Source: Nymphaea colorata (taxonomy: Eukaryota; Streptophyta; Magnoliopsida; Nymphaeales; Nymphaeaceae). From it: a stretch of DNA of 64,000 nt. Positions 46,590-59,214 of the stretch are shown piece by piece. The number at the start of each line of letters is the position of its first letter. The first letter of the stretch is position 1. The position numbers and the translations under genes were made by a program. The stretch spans positions 4,010,723-4,074,722 of the forward strand of contig NC_045145.1 in assembly GCF_008831285.2 (NCBI RefSeq), read 5' to 3'. The notes beneath the pieces were generated by a model. The model was not told where the DNA came from. It saw nothing but the letters and a program-made list of their open reading frames with translations, and ran no database searches.

Positions 46590-47078
46590 TCACAAGTGAA
46601 ATTGTTCATGTAAAGTAGAATCATTAAACAAAGCATATGCCTTCAAATCAAGAAAATAAAGCCCATCACATTGAATCCCTCTACTAATCACATTCTTCGA
46701 CACATAGTCCTGACAAACAACATCCTTAGGAGAGAAAACAGCCACACAATTATAACTTTGAGTTAATTTACTAACAGATAAAAGATTAGTTAAAATTTTC
46801 GTTATATATAGAACCTCTGATTTTTCACCATGATCAAGTAAGTGCAGTGGCTGGTACCCGACCCACATGACAGACCCATTCTCAGTAAAAACAGACTTAA
46901 GTTTATCAAGATTGGCATTAAAAAGTGGCTCGTTTGTCATGTAGTCACTTGCACCGGAATCCACAACCCAAGTAGCAAGACAATTTTGTAAAGAGTAAGC
47001 ATAAGAAATACCTGAATCGATGTTTTGATCGTTGGTGTCGGTGAGAGGTTGAGAGGAAACCATGTTGGTCTTAGACAT
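46590..47078 (-). pseudogene. copia protease and pre-integrase region
   Basis: The minus-strand frame of 162 codons contains ATWVVDSGASDYMT, the active-site Asp-Ser-Gly of copia proteases, followed by LTNLLSVSKLTQ and a pre-integrase GLYFLDL segment. It is one of the best-preserved parts of the element. It continues from the zinc-knuckle gag upstream. Confidence 0.85.
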
Positions 47079-47168
47079 TTGACTGAAAAACTTTAGAAGT
47101 TAATTCTTGGTAACATAGTTGGCCGTGTCACTTCTTTGAGGAGGCTGTTTGGTGAGACTTTTGTCATG

Positions 47169-48090
47169 TTAAGGTTTGCCAACAAGGTTCCAACACCAGT
47201 TATGGATGTGGCCAAGCTTTTGGCAATGCGTGCATTTAAGGCGTGGACGCGGCCTGTTGGAGCCACTGCTGGTGTTGGGCAATGAGGCCTGCTTGACTTG
47301 GAAAGCAACTTGATCAGGCTGGTCGGCCGGCGAACTGATTGAAGTGGGTGTAGTCGAATTCAGAACTTTCCGAACGAGTCTTCTCTCTTTTGAGTAATAG
47401 AACAAACATAATTGAAAGATGGCAATGGCACAGTCATAAGGATTTGGCTACGAAGGTGATCATAGTCTTCACTAAGGCCAGAAAAAAGATTAAGAAAGAA
47501 GATTAAAAATCTTATCCTCCTCAAGTTGCTGTTTTTGAATTTTTAAGTCTGTATTAGGAGGTCGATACCTAAGGAGCTGACGGAACATGCCTCTAAGAGT
47601 GCCAACATACACATTAAAGGATTTGTCATCACGAGTAAGCTTTGCAACTTCATTTTAAAGTTCATAAATTCTAGACGTGTTACTTTGTTCACCAGCATTC
47701 CAAAGTTCTTTAGCAGTATCCGTGAACATAAAACTTTTGCCGAGTTGAAGATCTATAGAGTTTAATAGCCAAAATATGACCATATCATTTTCAGATATCC
47801 ATTCATCAAATTTGAGATCAGTTTATTCAGGATTGGGTAACATACCATTCATGTAGCCAACCTTGCCCTTACTACTGAGATAAAGCTTGACCGATTTTGC
47901 CCAGATGAATAGGGTGGCGGTGATCGGCCATGGATGATTGTCTTCTTGCATAGTGACCTTGGTTTGATTGGAGGAACAATTTCTATCTCTTGCTCGAGAT
48001 GACGACTCTTGCATGGTGACTTTGGTTTGATTGGAGGAAGAATTTCTATCTCTTGCTCGAGATGACGACTCGTTGTGTATCGGAAGCCAT
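47169..48090 (-). pseudogene. copia gag with zinc knuckle, decayed
   Basis: Near 47169-47405 the minus strand encodes CTHCQKLGHIHNWC, a Cys-x2-Cys-x4-His-x4-Cys knuckle. Upstream pieces include DEWISENDMVIFWLLNSI and a Trp-Asn-Ala segment typical of copia gag. A tandem duplication of about 60 bases near 47942-48066 and an in-frame stop near 47823 break the N-terminal part. Confidence 0.75.
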
Positions 48091-48153
48091 GATGAAACAA
48101 ACAGCAGCGAATAGACGAGCTATGGCCTGGTTCGTTTCTCTGAAGCCATATCA

Positions 48154-48275
48154 TGAAACTCACTCTCACACATAAAACGGACGAGAACAAAGTTTTTTTA
48201 CGTGGTTCGGCTTACAGCCTAGATCCACGAAAGAAGAACATCAGAGACTTTTTCATTACTCTGTTTTTTCTATTG
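48154..48275 (-). repeat. 5' LTR relic of the copia element
   Basis: It matches the 3' LTR from TGAAACTCACTCTCACACAT onward for about 120 bases, then diverges. It is truncated or rearranged relative to the 268-bp 3' copy. Confidence 0.6.
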
Positions 48276-49607
48276 GTACACTATACAACCAGGCCAATAG
48301 GTTAGGGACAAAAACCAGATCCTTTAAATTTTTTTTGGCTAAAAAACTATTTAAAAGATAATATAAACATTTTAGGAAAAACTATTTTAATATAAAACAT
48401 ACCTTGAATCAAGTTGTTTTTATGAACAATGTTGATTTTTCTATTATCAAAATGTTGACGCTATGGGAGCCATTCATTTTTGCTTATTATAAAAATACAT
48501 TCATTTTTGCTTATTATAAAAATACTATTAAAACCCAAAAAATGATCAACTTAATTTTTATTTTGCATCAACATATCCTTAAGATCATATTGATAAGGTT
48601 AGATTAAAAAACACACTTTAAATGTCATATTTAAAGGGTCTGGTTTTTGTTAGAAAGAGATCAGAGATAACATCCTTATCCCTATTGATGTATCCTACCA
48701 AAGTAATATGAGGGCGACTGATCAATGAAATTTCTTATAGGCTAATTTATCAACATGATCGAACTTACAGGGGAAAAAGTGATGCAGAGATATTAGGGTT
48801 TTCAGTTTTCACTCTAATTCTTGTATCAAAGTTGAAGCAGATTTGTTAAAATTGAAAAGAATGCAAACAAAACAGAAATAATATGGAAATAAATAATTAG
48901 GATTTCATTAAACGAATGACTGCTTGCAAATCAAGCCTGTGGCCCCTTATAAGGACTAAAAGTAGATCCATGCATCTGCGTCCAAGTAGAACAATAATTA
49001 AAACTCAAAATACTAGCATTAATCCCTTCCCTTTCCACTGTGCATCAGGAAGGCAGTTCCTTCAACATGTCTAAGCTAATTAACACTCACTTACATATCA
49101 CCATAGACTCTTTGGATAAAGAAAAGCAGTTACGCAAACTCTTGGTTGGCCAGAATAGTTTCTGCAACGACATAAACATAATGAAGGACAGCATCACAAA
49201 TATCCTTCTTGGAAAAATATTGATGGTGTCCTTTTTCGGGTACTTTTTTTTGGCAAAGTTATTCATGTTGAGTAAATCTTGAAAAAATCTTCATATTTTC
49301 AGAAATTTTAAAAAATCATGAAAATAAAAAATCTTAAAATATTCAAAAAATTTGAGAAAAATGATGAGATTTTCATTTTTGGCAAGATTTTCTAGATGTC
49401 ATGATTTTTTCTCGGTTTTTTTTATTTGATTTTCTTGTAAATAGTACCATGTCTGTAACAAGGGTGAAGGATAATCAGGTACAACTTTTTGTGATGATCG
49501 CCAAAAAGCTATGCATGGTTCTGGAATGAACTCCCAATGAAATCCCAGGACCAACAGCCACCCAAACCTGTGGTTGCCGGTGTAGGAAAAGGGAAACAGT
49601 TCCCAAG

Positions 49608-49815
49608 CAGGGGCGAAGCTAGGGGAAGGAAGGTGCCACAGGGGCCCTGAGAACCCCCTCCTCTCTTGAGAAAAAAAAAAAATTTACATATAAAATTTAA
49701 AAATTTTATGCATCTTAAATAAACATTTTGAAAAATAATGTTTCGGTTCCTGCCAAAATTTTGAAACTATAATTCGGTTCCTTTCATGAAAATATATAAA
49801 CTCCATCCCTAGTCT
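49608..49815. mobile_element. hAT-type MITE, degenerate copy
   Basis: It begins CAGGGGCGAAGCTAGGG and ends near CTCCATCCCTA. The core contains TTTTGAAAAATAATGTTTCGG, as in other copies. The flanks do not show a clean duplication. Confidence 0.55.
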
Positions 49816-50349
49816 AATGTCCAGGCCCCTATGAACAGCTGGAGCTCTTATTGGCACTTGAGTGGAACAAAAACTATCAAAAAATAAAAAAAATGCTTGC
49901 AATTTGAATGGTACGAAAACTATGGAAAGCAAGAAAACAAAGTGCTTCAAAGGATAAATAGTACTGCCACAAAATGGGGACTTAGAGTCACAAAATATAA
50001 GTCAGAAGCAGATGAAGGCACAGATGATTGTTCTAGGGCATCTCTGCCTTCACCCATGTCACCAACACCCTTTTGACTAGCTTCCATTTCCACCTTTCTC
50101 TTAAATCCTTTTTGCTTCGGTTATTTTCTTTATCTACATGGATACAAATAATTTAAAAAGTAAATGGGAGTAAATCAGTCATACATTTCTAACTTGGAAG
50201 AATCACTTCATTTCAAGTTCTTAAATTACAAATGGAAAAAATTTTAAATTGATTTACAAGAAGCTCCATAACATGATCTGCCCAGGCCTGTCACTTTTTT
50301 TTGGCAGGGAGAAAATGTGTACAGGATCAGTAGCGGAGCCACATAGGAT

Positions 50350-50531
50350 CAGTAGCGGAGCCACATATTGGCAGCAGCATATAGTTGCCTTCACCAGCCG
50401 CACAAATTTTCTTTATTTTTATATAATTGCCTTCAAATATTTATTATCTATATATACTTGTGCTGCTTAACGAATGAATATTTCTGAAACTCGTGTTCCT
50501 TAGTCACAAAAAAAATATGGCTATGCCACTG
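50350..50531. mobile_element. Possible hAT-like MITE (CAGTRGC ends)
   Basis: The left end CAGTAGCGGAGCC and the right end, read in reverse complement as CAGTGGCATAGCC, are inverted. The left 22 bases are themselves duplicated in tandem (50323-50366). No matching flanking octamer is seen. Confidence 0.4.
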
Positions 50532-53147
50532 CATCTGAAACAATTAATATACATGGATAACTGACTTGCGATCATGATGGCAGGCATCCATATTGGTGCA
50601 TGAGAAACTACATGGAGGTAATGCCAAATGGGTCTATTTGCTGTAGTTATCATTGAATATTTTCAAATATTGAAATTAGGTTTAGATTAGCAAGTTGTTT
50701 GTGAGTTCGTAAACCAGGACTAAGCGTTTGTGTTGGCCTGATTAACTGCTATAGTATGAAGATACTTTGAATATGTTTAAGTTCTCCTTGCCCTTAGAGT
50801 TCATGATTGCTTTGAGACATGTACAGAAGAAGAAACACCCGTCAATTAAAGTGTTGCGCATTCATGTCCATATGTACTACAAAAGATTAGTGTCCATAAA
50901 AATTGAACTGAACACTGGCCATTCACATACCTATCAAATCAACTATGCCACCCCTTTAACACCTGATTACCTACTGAAACGACGTATCTCATTAACTACT
51001 GTTGCAACATATGAAGGCAGGCATTGGCAATCTCTTCACAATAACAGTTGGTTGGTGTTTCTCAAGAACAGGCCCGCAAGAAATATTGGAATATATAAAA
51101 GAAAAAGTTGTAATTTAAGGGATCACTTTTTTTGTCGTAATCTCAAATACGGGCCTGAGTCACTTTTCTTTTTCTTTTCATCCATGATTGTCAAATGAGA
51201 GCCTATCAACTTGGAAGGATAAGAATGAAAAATTAAATAAAATGTGATAAGATCTAACTTGAAAGGTCCTTTTTCTCCTTGAAGCTCACGATCAGATCAA
51301 GTGAGATTAGTCATACGTGAGACTATAGCTCCCTGGGGAAAATTTCCCGAAGAGAAAAAATCCTATTATGCTGCACCTCATCAAACGGATTCTGACCACT
51401 TCCAGAATTTATGTTTCTGACCACTTCCAGAATTTATGTCTCTTAAAGTAGGATGCGTCCATCTCCTAGTATCCACATCATAATGATGTGAGGCATAAAA
51501 TGAGGGGCAGAAGAGTAATTTCAAATTAGCGGCCACCCCACCATGCCACCACCTTGGCCGATGCCGTGTGCTTCCTTCCTTCACATCATTACATCATTTC
51601 TGAAAACTAACACGTCAGCTAGGTAGGAAGATAGCAGCTATTTTTTTTCCCCATCTTTTAAAAAGTAATTCTCTTCACTTGTAGAAAGGGAAAACACTGT
51701 CGTTTTCCTAAGAAGAATAAACAAAAAGTATTGTCCCAACCTCATGACCACAAGAGAAAGAAAAAGAAAGAGACACGACACAATGGGAATTCAACAACAA
51801 AACAAAATTGAGTGAGAGTGGTCACCAAGAAAACAAAAGGGAGTAGTCACCAAGAAAACAAAAGGTAAGCGAAAAAAAAAGAGGGAAGAGGAGTAGTCGC
51901 CAAGAAAGCAAAAAGTAAGCAAAATGACAAAAAAGAAAGAGACATGACACAATTAGTAAAATTTCAGTGAGTTGTTACCAAGAAAACAAATGTCAGCAAA
52001 AAAATAAAGCAAAGAAACAAAGAAACTAAAGATCAAAGAAGAAGGAACAACGAAAGTGAGAAAATGAAAAGCTAATTTGCGACCGAGCGTATGCACATCG
52101 GTCTTCACCAAGTAGCTAACAAAGTTTCTTGTTACGCTCCTTCCTAGATTCGTCACCAGCAACTAAGGAGCCATGGTTGCTAGGTACACTTTCAATGCTA
52201 ACAGGTAGAGTGCGAAGAGGTAAAAAAGGAGGAGACGAACAGTGGAAGGGATGGACAAGAGCTGTGACAAAAAAGACCAAATAAAGGAAAAGATACAACA
52301 AAAGAAAGGCTAAGAAGTGAAAAAATAATGGGTGACTTTGCGGCCAAACAACAAATGATGCATTGGCTGGCTAGACAAAGGCTAAGGAATTAGAGATGGC
52401 CAAAGATATTGATATGGTTCAAAAAGAAAAGTCAAACAAAGGCAGTAGCATGAGGAGCAAACTTGAGAAAAAAAGAGTTAGTGCCATTGGCTGATAAATG
52501 TGCATTACTCAACCAAATAATATGAACATACCATACGAATGGATTCACGGTTGGCCCAATCGGCCAGTCTCTTTTTTGATATTCCATGTCATCAACTTCT
52601 TATATTACAAAATAAAAGACAGAAACGTCATCTTAAGACACTGAAAGGAGGTTAAGACATTAAAAATAGGCTTGGTATCATATGAGATGGTGAAAAAGAT
52701 AGAGGCTCTCAGCTAAGAGCTGCGTGGTAGGATGTTTAAATCTAAAAAATACATTTTGTAAGAACATAAATGTTGAGATTACTTGTGGTCAATCTAGAGT
52801 GTGTTTTTTTATATTACAAAGTCTACTATAAATTTCAAAGAGGTTATACATTTTTTATCTTAAAAAAATGAAAAATACAGGCAGACCCATTACAAATCCA
52901 TGCATCACGAAAGCTTCAAATAATTAATGCACATACACAAGCTGTATGAGGATAAGAAAACAAGGGGTACCTAGCTCTTCAATGAGGCGCTTCCTATTTT
53001 AGTTTCCATGCATGACCTTAAAGGCCAACGTCACTTGAATGTGGAAAATTATATGGTTTTTATGGAGAACTTTGCAGAGAGGCAGGAGAAGCAATTAATC
53101 AGAATTTAATGTACATCAGATATTCAAAAGAATAAAAGCTCAGCGCA

Positions 53148-53155
53148 TATATATA
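53148..53155 (+). promoter_or_regulatory. Candidate TATA box of the glycosyltransferase gene
   Basis: TATATATA lies 64 bases before the start codon at 53212, giving an inferred leader of roughly 30-35 bases. Confidence 0.6.
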
Positions 53156-53211
53156 GATGATCCTAGCAACTAGAGGACTGCAGACTGAAGTGCAGACTCG
53201 GCTCTTGCAGA

Positions 53212-56200
53212 ATGGGGAGACCACATGTGCTGCTCCTCCCATTTCCTGCACAGGGCCATGTCAAGCCACTCATGGAGTTCGCCCATCGCCTGGCAGAGGA
53301 AGGCTTCCTGGTCACCTTTGTCAATACCGATTTCATTCACTCCCGCATAGTGATGTCGCTGCCAGAGAACTTCGCCAGCGACTACAGTGGGAGGATACGC
53401 CTGGTATCCATACCGGACGGTGTGGATTCCAAGGAAGACCGGTGGAACTTTGAAAAAGTGTTTAAGGCCTTCCCCTGTACCATGCCGAGGTTCTTAGAAG
53501 AGCTCGTACTGAAGATCAATGAGGAAGAAAAGGAAAAGATAACGATCATGATAGTTGATGGAATGATCGGTACTCTTCTGAGCGTTGCCGTGAAGCTAAA
53601 AATCAAGAGAGCCGTGTTCTGGCCAGCTTCCGCTTGGTGGTTAGCGATCTTCAACAAGATTCCTTTGTTGCTTGCCTCTGGAATCATAGATGAAAATGGT
53701 ACGTTAAATCAGTTTGCTCTTTACCTTGTTTGAGTTTACATCTGCACCTTTCATTGGATACACACGAAGGCGAACCTGGCCTTTTGACGATTAACTTTGG
53801 TAGCATCAGATTCAGTTTTAAATGTAAAGCTTGTACACGGCAACAATCGAGGTCAGATTTCCAAATGTATAGATATGTGTAGGACAACGAATTGGACTGT
53901 GCTTTCGTAGGTCGGGATGTTTAGGCTGCTTCTTCTCATAATTGTAGCCTGCTTCCGAACTCTTTTCCAGCATGTGGAGATGTTTCTTAGCCATCCTTGT
54001 GGAGATGTTTCTTAGCCATCCTTTTCTTTGCCAGCAAATTATCTCTTGTAGCCTGCTAAATTTGAAAAAAGTTCCTTGTTTCTTTGGTGTTAACCTGTCT
54101 CTAGGAGCGTAGTATAGATGGTCTAATTGGTGAGAATACAAAAGACATGCCCCTTTGGTATTACTGTCATGGACCATGAAAAAGAGGATCGTAACATTCA
54201 AGTAAGTACGGTACTCCTATTCCTAATACAGTCCATGATTTTGGAGGCGTCGGAAATGAGGGACCTTCTAGTGGTGGGTTCCTACTCACCTAAAATCAGA
54301 GCGCTAAACTGCAAAATCTGTGCATACCTTTTACTTGGTGATGTATGTTTATGCAGAGAAAATCCTATCGAACTAGAGATTTGGATGATATAAGAGACAG
54401 AAACTACGATATTAGGATATGTTTTGAAAAATAGTTGCAAGTTTCTTAAGGGCTGCTTTGATGGCTGGAAATATGGAAACCGAAAAAAATTTTCAGAAAT
54501 AAATTTCTGGAATTGGTGAATGAGAAATAAAATTTCATATTTTCAAAACCACCTTGTTTTGTTAACTTGGAAATATTTTTTTGGAAAAAAATTTCTTCAT
54601 CCGGTGGAAATGGTGAAGAAGAAGGAGGAAGAAGGGAAGGAAGGAGGAGAAAAAAGGGAGCGAAGGAGGAAAAAGGGAAGGGAAAGGAGGAGAAGGAAGA
54701 AGGAGGAGGAGGAAGAAGAGAAGGGAAGGGAAGGGAAGGAGGAGGAGGAAGGGAAGGAGGGAGGAGGAAGAAGGGAGCAAGGGAGGAAGAAGGAAAGGGA
54801 AGGGAGGAGGAGGAGGAAGAAGGGAAGGGAGGGAGGAGGAGGAAGGGAAGGAGGGAGGAGGAAGGAGGAAGAAACGCCCACAGTAAGCCATTCTTCTTCT
54901 TCCTCCTTCCTTCTCTTCTTCCTCTTCCCTCCCTTCTTCGTCGGCCCTCTTTCCCTTCTTCCTCAGCCTCCATTCCCTTCCTCCCCATTCCCTTCCTCCT
55001 CCTCAGCCTCCCTTTCCTTCCTCCTGGCTTCTAACTTTCTCAGTCACGCTTGGCATGATCTTTGTTTCTTATATCTGAAAACCAAAAAAAAAAAAAAAAA
55101 GCGAATAAAAATTAATGTCGTCGAACCAAAAAATCCATCTCACTTTTTTTTTCTCAATTCAGAAACTGCCAACACCTTTTAATTATTATTTTTTCTTGGC
55201 GTGCATTGGTCTCAAAGTTACATTATTTATTCATTGCATGCCCTGTGTGCATGTTGTATTATTTAATTAACCCACAAGGATTCTGCTGATTTGGCAGAGT
55301 TGGCAGAGGTACAACATGTGAACCCCAATCCAAAGGCAAGTTCACCTACTCAAGAAGTCAAGCTGGTTATGTAAATGACAAAAGTACTTCGAATTAATAA
55401 AAAAATCTTTTTGTAAAGACAAAAAAAGAAAAAGAAAATTGAAAAAAGTAAAAAGACTAAAAAAGTCATTCTCTTTTAAATAATTATCAAAATATCCTCT
55501 TTTCTTTTGGCTTATATGGATTGGGTGCACCTAACGGCACATGCAACTCACTCCCCCTCCAGAAGAGTACATGAGAGGTCCCATCCCAACTCTGCCCAAA
55601 AATAACTCCACTACAATTGTGCATCACTTACTACATTAACTGATGTCAAAACTAGGAGTAGTTTTCACAATAATGAATTTTTTTTTCAATGAATATATGC
55701 TTTGGACAGAATTGAAGATAGGTTTTGATTAGTCCATAATTTGTCATGAACACAAACACAAGAATCTTGTGATATATCACGTTGGTGGTGGCAGGGCTTC
55801 CGAAAAGTGATGCACCGATCCAACTCCCGGAGGCAAGCCCAGCTCTGGACCCTGCTCACTTGTGCTGGATGCCCATAAGAAATTATACCGGCATGAAGTC
55901 GATACTTTTCCGGCACTTCCACGAGTGCGTGGAAACAATAAAAGACGTCGACCACATACTCTGCAACTCATTCTCCAAGCTCGAGCCGTTCTTGGTGAAC
56001 ATCAGCCGTGCTGTTCCCATCGGCCCGCTGGTCTCAGCCAACCATTCCAAGCACCATCCGTCCTCATTGTGGAGGGAAGACTGGAGCTGCCTTGACTGGC
56101 TTGATCAGTGGCCTGCCGGCTCGGTCATCTATGTCTCACTGGGCAGCATCACGATGCTCAACCGGCGCCAAATTGAGGAGTTAGCGCTCGGTCTCGAGCT

Positions 56201-56687
56201 CATCGGCAGGCCCTTCCTCTGGGTCTGCCGGCCGGGCATCATGGACAAATCAGACGCGCTGTATCCTGAAGGATTCATGGACCGGATATCAGGGCACGGA
56301 CTCGTCGTAAGATGGGCGCCACAGCAGGCGGTGCTGGCACATCCGTCTGTAGCCTGCTTTCTTACCCACTGCGGTTGGAATTCAACCCAGGAAGGGCTGA
56401 GCAATGGGGTGCCCATGTTGTGCTGGCCTTACATTGCCGACCAATTGCAGAACCAGACTTACATAGTTCATATTTGGAAGGTGGGACTGAGCTTGACACA
56501 GGGCTGCTGTGATGAGCTTGTAACGAAGGAAGAGATCAAGAGCAAGTTGGAGGCTTTGTTTAGCGATCATGGCATCAAAGAGAGGGTCCTTGAGTTGAAG
56601 AAGCAGGGTGAAAAGAGCATGATGGAGGGCGGTGACTCTTTTAGGAGATTCCATGATTTTCTCTCCACCATAAAAGACGAACTATGA
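53212..56687 (+). CDS. UDP-glycosyltransferase, UGT83A1-like
   Basis: Two exons, 53212-53698 and 55795-56687, joined through a GT-AG intron of 2,096 bases after a phase-1 break at a Gly codon, give 459 residues. The start MGRPHVLLLPFPAQGHVKPL carries the catalytic His16; Asp116 in IMIVDG is the likely partner. The plant signature box runs from residue 336 to 379, from WAPQ through HCGWNS to the closing DQ, whose final Gln favours UDP-glucose. These enzymes transfer sugar from UDP-sugars to small acceptors in the cytosol. The N-terminal wording and the length fit the UGT83A group, whose acceptors are poorly known, so the substrate is not inferred. In the signature box a Gln replaces the usual hydrophobic residue after HCGWNST. 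The frame is intact. Confidence 0.92.
54614..55025. repeat. Polypurine and polypyrimidine inverted tract in the UGT intron
   Basis: About 260 bases (54614-54873) are almost only A and G in GGA/GAA units. About 15 bases later comes a mostly C/T tract (about 54890-55025) with CTTCC/TCC units. The arms are roughly complementary and could fold back in the pre-mRNA. The Glu/Lys/Arg-rich and Ser/Pro/Leu-rich open frames over it are artefacts. Confidence 0.85.
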
Positions 56688-57339
56688 AGTCGTGACCGCC
56701 TTCTGCATTGGATAACTCTTTCCTTGTCTTTTTCATTATTTGGTTCTTATTTTAGCTTTCATGGAGGTAGGGTTGTTGACAAGAAATCGGGATGAGACCC
56801 AAGTCGGGTTCTAATTAAAAATTTAAGTTTCAAGATATGGATGATTAATTATGGAACAATTTGTTGTCCATGAAATTAGATATTACAATATTTCCTGTTT
56901 GTGTTCATCAACAATTTAGTAAAATAAAGAAAAAAAAATTTATTACTTGATTACCGGTAATTGGTTCAAAACTATGTTGCGGAAATGTAATTTGTTCTGT
57001 TAATGGACGAAGCATTCATGGGGATCGAGGAAGACCTGACAGACCTGATTTAGGCTACCAATCTCTTCCTCAACATCTGATCAATCTGGCTTCTATTTAT
57101 ATATACTAAATTGTGATAGTATTAATATAACTGCAAATTAAAGGAAACAACTTATCTAAACATAACTCATAATGCAGATCTAATTACAAGCTATATCTCA
57201 TATATAAAATATAAAAGCCCCTGACGCAGATGGAATGCCTTTTTTTCTTTTTGCAAGGTTCACATACTTTTGCGTGCCTACAACATCATTTCCTTTCATA
57301 AGTTTTGAAAAGTCTCGTGGAGTCTGGTCGTTTTTTATT
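56688..57339. other. 3' flank of the glycosyltransferase gene
   Basis: The likely 3' UTR and spacer; an AATAAAG lies near 56925. No other gene is recognised. Confidence 0.5.
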
Positions 57340-57779
57340 CTTTCACTTTCATGTGTTCTGCCCACCATATGTTATGAGTGAAGAAGAATAACCATGAGAG
57401 GAAATGGATATTTTAATGTGGTTCAGAATGAATCTTATGTCCACTAGAGAAAATGGAGATTTTAATGTGGTTCAGAATGAATCTTATGAGTTATGTCCAC
57501 TATCTCACACACAACTTTCACCCTGTGTGTTAATCCATTGAGCCCAAAACGTTAAACAGGTACTTTATGGAAAGATTCACAATTAGGAAATATTTTCAAT
57601 TTCAAATCTGGTGCCTTATCTTGTTGTAACTGCTCCTTTGATTTCTTTAACTCATGTGATTTGGATAGGAATTGCTATGATTTTTATCCTTTAATTTCTC
57701 TTTTAAAGCACAAAGCTGTTAATTTCCAGAATTATCACCCTGCTTCCTGGTGTTGTCAACTTCTTCCTTACCAATATCA
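57340..57779 (-). repeat. Probable 3' LTR of the second copia element
   Basis: The inner edge is set by TGATATTGGTAAGG (minus strand) directly after the polypurine tract. The outer edge is uncertain. A tandem duplication of about 49 bases (ATTTTAATGTGGTTCAGAAT at about 57411 and 57460) lies inside. Confidence 0.5.
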
Positions 57780-57799
57780 GTCCCCCTCAATTGAGGACT

Positions 57800-58342
57800 C
57801 CAAGGAACTCAGAAGCCGAGATTGTCCTGGAGCAGCAAGCCGTAATTTTGATAATGGTTTTGTGAAAGGATCTGCAATGATCCTGCAAAGATACAAATTG
57901 TATTTTTAGTGCCCCAAGAGCCACCTTTTTGCAAATGAAATGATAGTCCAATTCTACATGCTTCGTGTGGAGGTGAAAAGCTGGCTTGATAGTGGCATGA
58001 AGAGCAGATAAGTTGTCACAAAAAAGTATTGGTTGCTTAAGTAAGATGACACCAATATCTTTGAGTAAAAACGTAAGCCAAGTTAATTCTGCAGCCGGAG
58101 CAGCGATGGCACCATATTCAGCTTTGCATCAAGACCGGGCTACGGTACTAATTTGCTTCTTGGAACTTCAGGAGATGCGAATTAGGTCCAAGAAAAATGC
58201 CATAGCCACTAGAAGACTGGCGAGTGTTAGGAGAGCTATTCCAATCGGCATCCAAATAGGAGGAAGAGATAAATGTTTGGGCTTGAGAAACTGAATTCCA
58301 TGAGAATGAGAAATAGTACCTTGAATATAATGCAAATTGCAT
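57800..58342 (-). pseudogene. copia RNase H of the second element
   Basis: The minus strand encodes SSYLDADWNSSPNTRQSSSG and GIFLGPN, then, across frameshifts, a CDNLSALHA segment and TKHVELDYHF. This order is typical of copia RNase H. The middle is broken by frame changes. Confidence 0.75.
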
Positions 58343-58419
58343 TTAATAAGCTGAAAATGCTTTGTGGAAGGAGCATTCGTGAATCCAGAAACAACATAGT
58401 CACAAATCATGTTTTAGAG

Positions 58420-58780
58420 TTTTAAATGCCAACGTTTTTCTTAGGTATAATACGACAAACTTGAAAAAAATAGAAAAAATTGGAAATAGTAAATTTTTAA
58501 AAAACTGAAAATGAGGAAAAAATAAAATAAGTGAGAAACTAATAACACAAACAGATTTGCAAAAAATAAAAAATAGAAAATAAAAAATACTGTTTGGCAT
58601 TAAAAAAACTGAAAAAATGAAAAAAAAACAAAAAATGCATTCAAAACGCGTTAAAACTTGTTTTTTTCGTTTTTAACTTTTTTTTTAAAACATGTTTTTT
58701 TTTTTAAATTTTAAATACCATTTAATTTATCATGTTTTTTTGCATTTTTTCGAAAAAACGTGTTCTATGATTTACAGCAT
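58420..58780. repeat. A/T-rich repeat, family also at 10.0 and 11.5 kb
   Basis: The segment contains GAGTTTTAAATGCCAACG and TTCTTAGGTATAATACGACA. Inverted counterparts (GTATTATACCCAAGAAAAAC and ATTTAAAACTCTGAAA) occur at about 11730-11765 and a weaker copy at about 10290-10320. Long A and T runs dominate. It may be a MITE with poorly defined ends. Confidence 0.5.
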
Positions 58781-59214
58781 ATAAAAAGATCAGGCCATGT
58801 GATGGTGAGCTAGTGTAACGCTACAAAGAGACTCAGTGTAAAGTGGCATCACGAAATGATTCCTTGGGATGCACCACTTCAGATATATAAGCAACCATAG
58901 GAGTTCAAGTAGGTTTGCATGACCGCAATGTGCTTGAGAGATAATATCTAAAACCTATTGTCGTTGGTTCATAAACAATCCCTCATTTGTGCATTAACTT
59001 GTATGCCCAGTAGATCATGAAGATCGCCGAGGTGCTTCATGGCAAATGTATTGTGAACCTATTGCTGAAAAATGGCTAAGAAAAAAGAATTGCTGCTGCA
59101 AGAATAATGTCATCGACATATAATAATAACAATAATAACAATAATAACGCGCTCGATCCATCCATTGGTTGAACAAAAAGAGACAAGTCAATATTACTAG
59201 AATGGAATCTAGGA

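Larger units (their letters stand above)
43080..48275 (-). mobile_element. Decayed Ty1/copia retrotransposon, minus strand
   Basis: Read on the minus strand, the order is 5' LTR relic, gag with zinc knuckle, protease, integrase (duplicated), reverse transcriptase, RNase H, polypurine tract and 3' LTR. That is the copia order. All coding parts contain stops or frameshifts. The shared LTR words include a TTACGTGGTTCGG-like segment. A degenerate primer binding site lies at about 48137-48153. Confidence 0.85.
48276..53140. other. Gene-free region upstream of the glycosyltransferase
   Basis: No gene is recognised. It contains two small hAT-like segments (49608-49815 and 50350-50531), A/T-rich repeat DNA at about 49262-49440, and short local duplications at 50323-50366 (22-bp unit) and about 51390-51440. 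The 143-codon frame at 50767-51198 has no recognisable domain. Confidence 0.5.

Noticed and set aside
50767-51198. 143-codon plus-strand frame
   Set aside because: No recognisable domain or splice partners and a composition typical of intergenic DNA.
53699-53733. Read-through end of UGT exon 1
   Set aside because: The open frame continues 35 bases past the GTACGT donor, but joining at 53698 to 55795 restores the full-length glycosyltransferase frame.
54446-55182. Long Glu/Lys/Arg-rich and Ser/Pro/Leu-rich frames
   Set aside because: They are translations of the polypurine/polypyrimidine tract in the glycosyltransferase intron and are open in several phases.
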